NCBI RefSeq assembly: GCF_958295425.1
Contig: NC_081154.1
Span: 10,223,766-10,287,765, forward strand
Direction: 5' to 3'
Source: Solea solea
Lineage: Eukaryota; Chordata; Actinopteri; Pleuronectiformes; Soleidae
Length of the DNA stretch: 64,000 bases
The translations under genes and the position numbers were made by a program. This document shows positions 60,226 through 64,000 of this stretch, one piece after another (position 1 is the first letter of the stretch; every line of letters begins with the position of its first letter). Below the pieces are notes generated by a model. The model did no database searches. It saw only the letters and a list, made by a program, of their open reading frames with translations, and had not been told where the DNA came from.

Positions 60226-60823
60226 TTTCCCCTTCACTGAACCAAGCACACAGAAAAAACCTCAAAAGCACACACCTACTCCTGAATCCCACACACATCC
60301 GTACCCCGGAGGCAAAGAAGTGCACAGCGACAAATAAAAGACAGAGGGAAGGAAAAAGTGCCCACTTTAGGGATAACTTCTAGGAAGAGTGGGTGTAGAT
60401 GAGCAAGAGCTGAGCTGTCAGACGACTGGAAACCATTTTTTAAGATGGGGGGTGAACAGAGTGAACCGCACCTTACGCTCACGTTTAACTGACTGTAGCA
60501 GATCTTATCGAAGACAAAGCAAAACGCTGGTGTATTTGATCGCTGCTGGCAAGGAAACGCGCCGCTGCCACGCTCCAGATGGAAAACCCCATTTGAGCGT
60601 GTCCAATTTGGAGAAAGCTAATCTCACCGGTGCCTGTGCAGGTGATCTTGACCTGCCTTCGAGAGCGCCGCGGAGACGCCCGCTTATAGGAGCCAGGGAG
60701 CACAGGCATCAAGTCACGAAGGATTGGTGGGTCCTGCTCTGTGTATTTATGTGTCAGTAACTCACTGGCACGGCGTGCCGCTCTCCTCCCAGCCAGACCG
60801 AGGAGACAGGAGGGCAGTAAAGG

Positions 60824-60858
60824 CGAGGAGGAGGAGGAGGAGGAGGAGGAGGAGGAGG
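60824..60858. repeat. (GAG)n microsatellite
   Basis: About eleven gag units; open as poly-Glu, poly-Arg or poly-Ser in short frames, but no gene context. Confidence 0.92.
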
Positions 60859-63406
60859 CATGAAATCTTTTCATCATTCGCTCTGCCTCCGCTCTGTCTT
60901 TCCCTCTATCTGTGTTACTTGAACACGCGCTGTTGAGTGTGAAGGAATGAATTGTAGAGGACCAGCGATGACTTCTCCACACTATGAACACGGTGACTCA
61001 CACACACACACACACACTTCAATTTTTATATCTCAATCAAGGCGCCTCAAACACAAACTGTCAAGGTCCCTCGCGGCTCTAATACTTCACCCTTGACAAA
61101 CGACGCGAAAAGAGAGGGAGCTTACTTGATGATCATTGTAAATATAGAACACATTAATTGGATGGTTGGACAATATAATTATCAAATTGACTGATAATCA
61201 GGCATTGGAATTAAACTGTCAAAATGATCTATAGAGCTGATATTTAGTTCTTCTACTTCGGCTCAACAAATCCACTGGCGGCAGAGTGATAAGCGTGGAG
61301 AAATGATGAGGAAAATGGGAGATGAACGCAAAAGGGAGCGGGACCGAAGATGATTAACAAGCCTTCAAACGCGCGTACAAGTGTAGCATGAGGTGTAGGA
61401 TCGCATCGCGATAAACCATCCTTCATGTCCACTTCTAAATATGTCGTTTGGTGATTATTTTTGTCTGTGACGGAAAAAGAAAAACACTCGCATTTACATA
61501 TACTGCTTAGCAGCTGTCAAAATATGTCTGTCGTGGACCTGATTTAAAGAATTATTCATCCAAGGCAGGAAAAAATACTACATTAATCCAACCAGCAGTG
61601 GACGTACCTCATGGATCGTTCACTTTAAGTGTAAAAAGAAGTCTGAAATGATCAGTGACCTTTATTAGTCCAAATATGTACAGTATTTTTTATTTTTTTT
61701 TCCTTTTGCAAAACTCAAACAAATCCAAGGTTGTTTCACACAACATGAGGACAATCGCGAGCGTATTAAAAATACACTTTGGTGCTTCCTAAAACGTGAA
61801 CGGCGTCTCTCAATAAGTCCGGGATAATATTCATACATTCCAGCACCTCTCTAATGCATATTTATGAACTTGCCTGACTTTTGACTTTAGTTAACCTGAG
61901 CACAGTGGCAGCTCGTGGGCCAGTTGTCATGAATAAATATTAAAAACTAAAAAAATGAAGAAAGACAAAGGAGACTCAAGTGAAGCCGCGCAGGCAGCAT
62001 GTGTCATTGAGCCGACTCATTCAACTCACATTATTTCCTACTATTTTCAAATTCCTGTTAAAGATCCAACATGAACAATGTGCAGATGCAAAATAGAGAT
62101 AAAATGTAAAATAGACACTGGACTGCCTTTAGAGTAACGGCGTCTGGACGTCTACCAAAACAGTGTAGGTTAATTCTCTGTGTGGAACACAGCGAGATGG
62201 AGATGTTCAATAGTGATTTGTGATGCCTGAGACTAATTGTTCCCCGGCGATGTGCGCTTTGCTTTTATACGCGATGGGGAGATAAAAGAGGACGAGCTGG
62301 GAGGCGGAAAATGAAAAAGACAGGCGGAGAGAGAGAGAGGACAGTGGGGGAGAGGGATGGAGAAAGCTGTACCCTTTAAAAGAAAAAAAAAAATGCAAAC
62401 ATGCATATGGTGGAGTCACCCACACGCAGATACTCGTTCACCCACAGGAAGGTGTGAGGCCAGAAAAACAATGATTACTGATGAGTATCTCCACTAGTGC
62501 TTCTCATTAGGAAGTCCATGAGAGCTCATCAGTGATATCTTCGCGAGGAATCAGTGCATGCAGTGGGAGACAAACACTGTGGGGACATCTGCTCACATAA
62601 GGGCGTTGGGCTGCGACGCCTGAACCATTTTTTCATTCATTCATTAGTCAATTATTTCTCCATTAACCAATTAATCATATACTTGGTTAGAAACACTGAA
62701 GAATTGTTTGTTTTTTAAATTTTCGCAGCATTTCTTGGACAAAAAAACCCCACCTTTGTGTCTGTATGTATGTTAAACAACCATTAGCATGGATGGATGT
62801 ATAACGTGTGGTTCCACTACAGGAGGCACCAGTCAATTATAGATTTCATTTGAACTCTTTTTTCTGTATGAACATGTATAGCATCTGTGAACTCGTCCTG
62901 TCGTGTCCCACTCCACCATCGGGTGGCGGTACAAGTCTGGACGCAGGTGAACAGGACACATTCCTACCAAAGAAGAAGAGAACAATGCTACAGCCGCCTG
63001 GTGAGCATGGCTTAACACTCCACCTGCAGGTGGGGGTGGCAATCCGGTACGCGCATGTGCCGTCCACGTGTACCCGACGCGGTCTTAGACGCGTCGATGG
63101 AACACATCGTTGAGTCTTTCACAGAGAAACTCGGGATGTTGATGCACACACACGTTCGTTTTTGCCGCTCCCAGAAGGCTGAGGTGCTGCAGTTGCATCC
63201 GAGAGTAGCAACCTCACTCACTCCTACCTACATACCTCAGCCCAGCATACATATTTCAGCTACAGCCTGAGGGATACACAAACACACACACATGCACACA
63301 CCTGGTGTTGACACAAAGTCAACTGACCATTAATTACGGATGTGTAATGAAAGTGTGTGGGTGCAAATGAGTGCTGTGTGTATAGATATATAGATTTATT
63401 TAAATA

Positions 63407-63458
63407 TGTGTGCGTGTGTGTGTGTGTGGAAGCGGGTGATTTGTTTATGTCTACATCA

Positions 63459-63491
<33 letters not shown>

Positions 63492-63646
63492 TTCCTTGAT
63501 GGCAGGTGTCTGGATGTGTGTGTTTGTGATGCTGATGAGGATGGAAGTTTGCTGGTGGTCTAACTGAGCAGCTAATGGCCCCGCTGGGTGTGAAAATCTG
63601 TTCAACTGTCTGTCTTTATTTAGCACACTTGTGTGGCCCGCTCGCT

Positions 63647-63671
<25 letters not shown>
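63407..63671. repeat. Cluster of three (TG)n microsatellites
   Basis: TG runs at 63407-63428, 63460-63489 and 63645-63671, the last followed by GA units. Confidence 0.92.
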
Positions 63672-63682
<11 letters not shown>

Positions 63683-64000
63683 CGGGTGGGAGCTGCAAAT
63701 TGTGCCAGTGTGTGAATGTCAGCACAGATGTGTGTGTGCATGTACATGTATATATATGTGTGCTATGTTTGCCTGTGCTTGTGCGCATGTGTGCATGTGA
63801 TGGATGATATTCTCCTCATCCCTACAAGACTCTCAAACCAAGGCCAGCTGCTGATTGTCACCATCCTCCATCCTCAGACACACATGCATACATAAATGTG
63901 GACAACCACATATTCTTCTTTTTCCCTGGCACGTGCGTGGCATATTCCTGTTGGCCCCCTTTTTCTTCTTCCATTCATGCCTCAGAAATCCCTCCCTCCC

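Larger units (their letters stand above)
60157..64000. other. Intron or 5' flank upstream of the first exon seen
   Basis: I searched the minus strand for a short exon with a start codon, a hydrophobic signal peptide and a donor leaving phase 1, and found none. The signal-peptide exon and promoter are therefore probably further upstream. Contents are ATT, GAG and TG microsatellites and A/T-rich sequence. Confidence 0.55.

Noticed and set aside
60485..60991. 168-codon open frame on the minus strand just upstream of exon 1
   Set aside because: Dominated by a poly-Ser stretch from the GAG microsatellite, with no family similarity and no signal peptide followed by a phase 1 donor.
63407..63671. 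CRISPR-like spaced repeats
   Set aside because: The repeats are plain TG microsatellites in eukaryotic DNA, without constant repeat and spacer units.

Overview
This window is vertebrate genomic DNA, most likely from a ray-finned (teleost) fish. It is filled almost entirely by one large multi-exon gene on the minus strand, an orthologue of Sidekick-2 (sdk2). Sidekicks are cell-surface homophilic adhesion proteins with six Ig domains and thirteen fibronectin III (FN3) domains. The fish assignment rests on compact but repeat-rich introns, abundant CA/TG microsatellites and typical fish transposon debris: pogo-type DNA transposon, hAT-like MITEs and LINE 3' ends with short-repeat tails. The species cannot be named.

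Layout, reading the gene 5' to 3', which is right to left here. Positions 60157-64000 are intron or 5' flank with no exon found. Forty consecutive coding exons then run from 60156 down to 575. Ig1 lies at 60.2-46.9 kb (split by a 13-kb intron), Ig2 at 44.6-35.8 kb, Ig3 at 34.1-32.7 kb, Ig4 at 31.2-30.8 kb, Ig5 at 29.5-28.4 kb and Ig6 at 28.0-25.0 kb. FN3-1 to FN3-13 run from 24.1 to 0.6 kb. The exons sum to 5691 nt, or 1897 codons. Every junction joins in phase, and I saw no stop or frameshift. The signal-peptide exon (upstream, right of the window) and the transmembrane, cytoplasmic and PDZ-binding exons (downstream, left of position 575) are missing because the window ends.

The rest is intronic. 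It holds a foldback MITE at 91-566 that nearly touches the donor of the last exon, and an hAT-like MITE with target-site duplication at 5144-5452. There are two long palindromes near 16.1-16.5 kb and a 950-bp deleted pogo-family element at 21892-22841 that still carries an open C-terminal transposase fragment. Two LINE 3' ends, three copies of one retroposon tail, several dispersed repeats and many microsatellites complete the list. I found no second gene, tRNA or rRNA. The most interesting local features are repeats lying directly on splice signals and the alternative-splicing potential of a 57-nt microexon. I see no evidence of an undescribed biological system.
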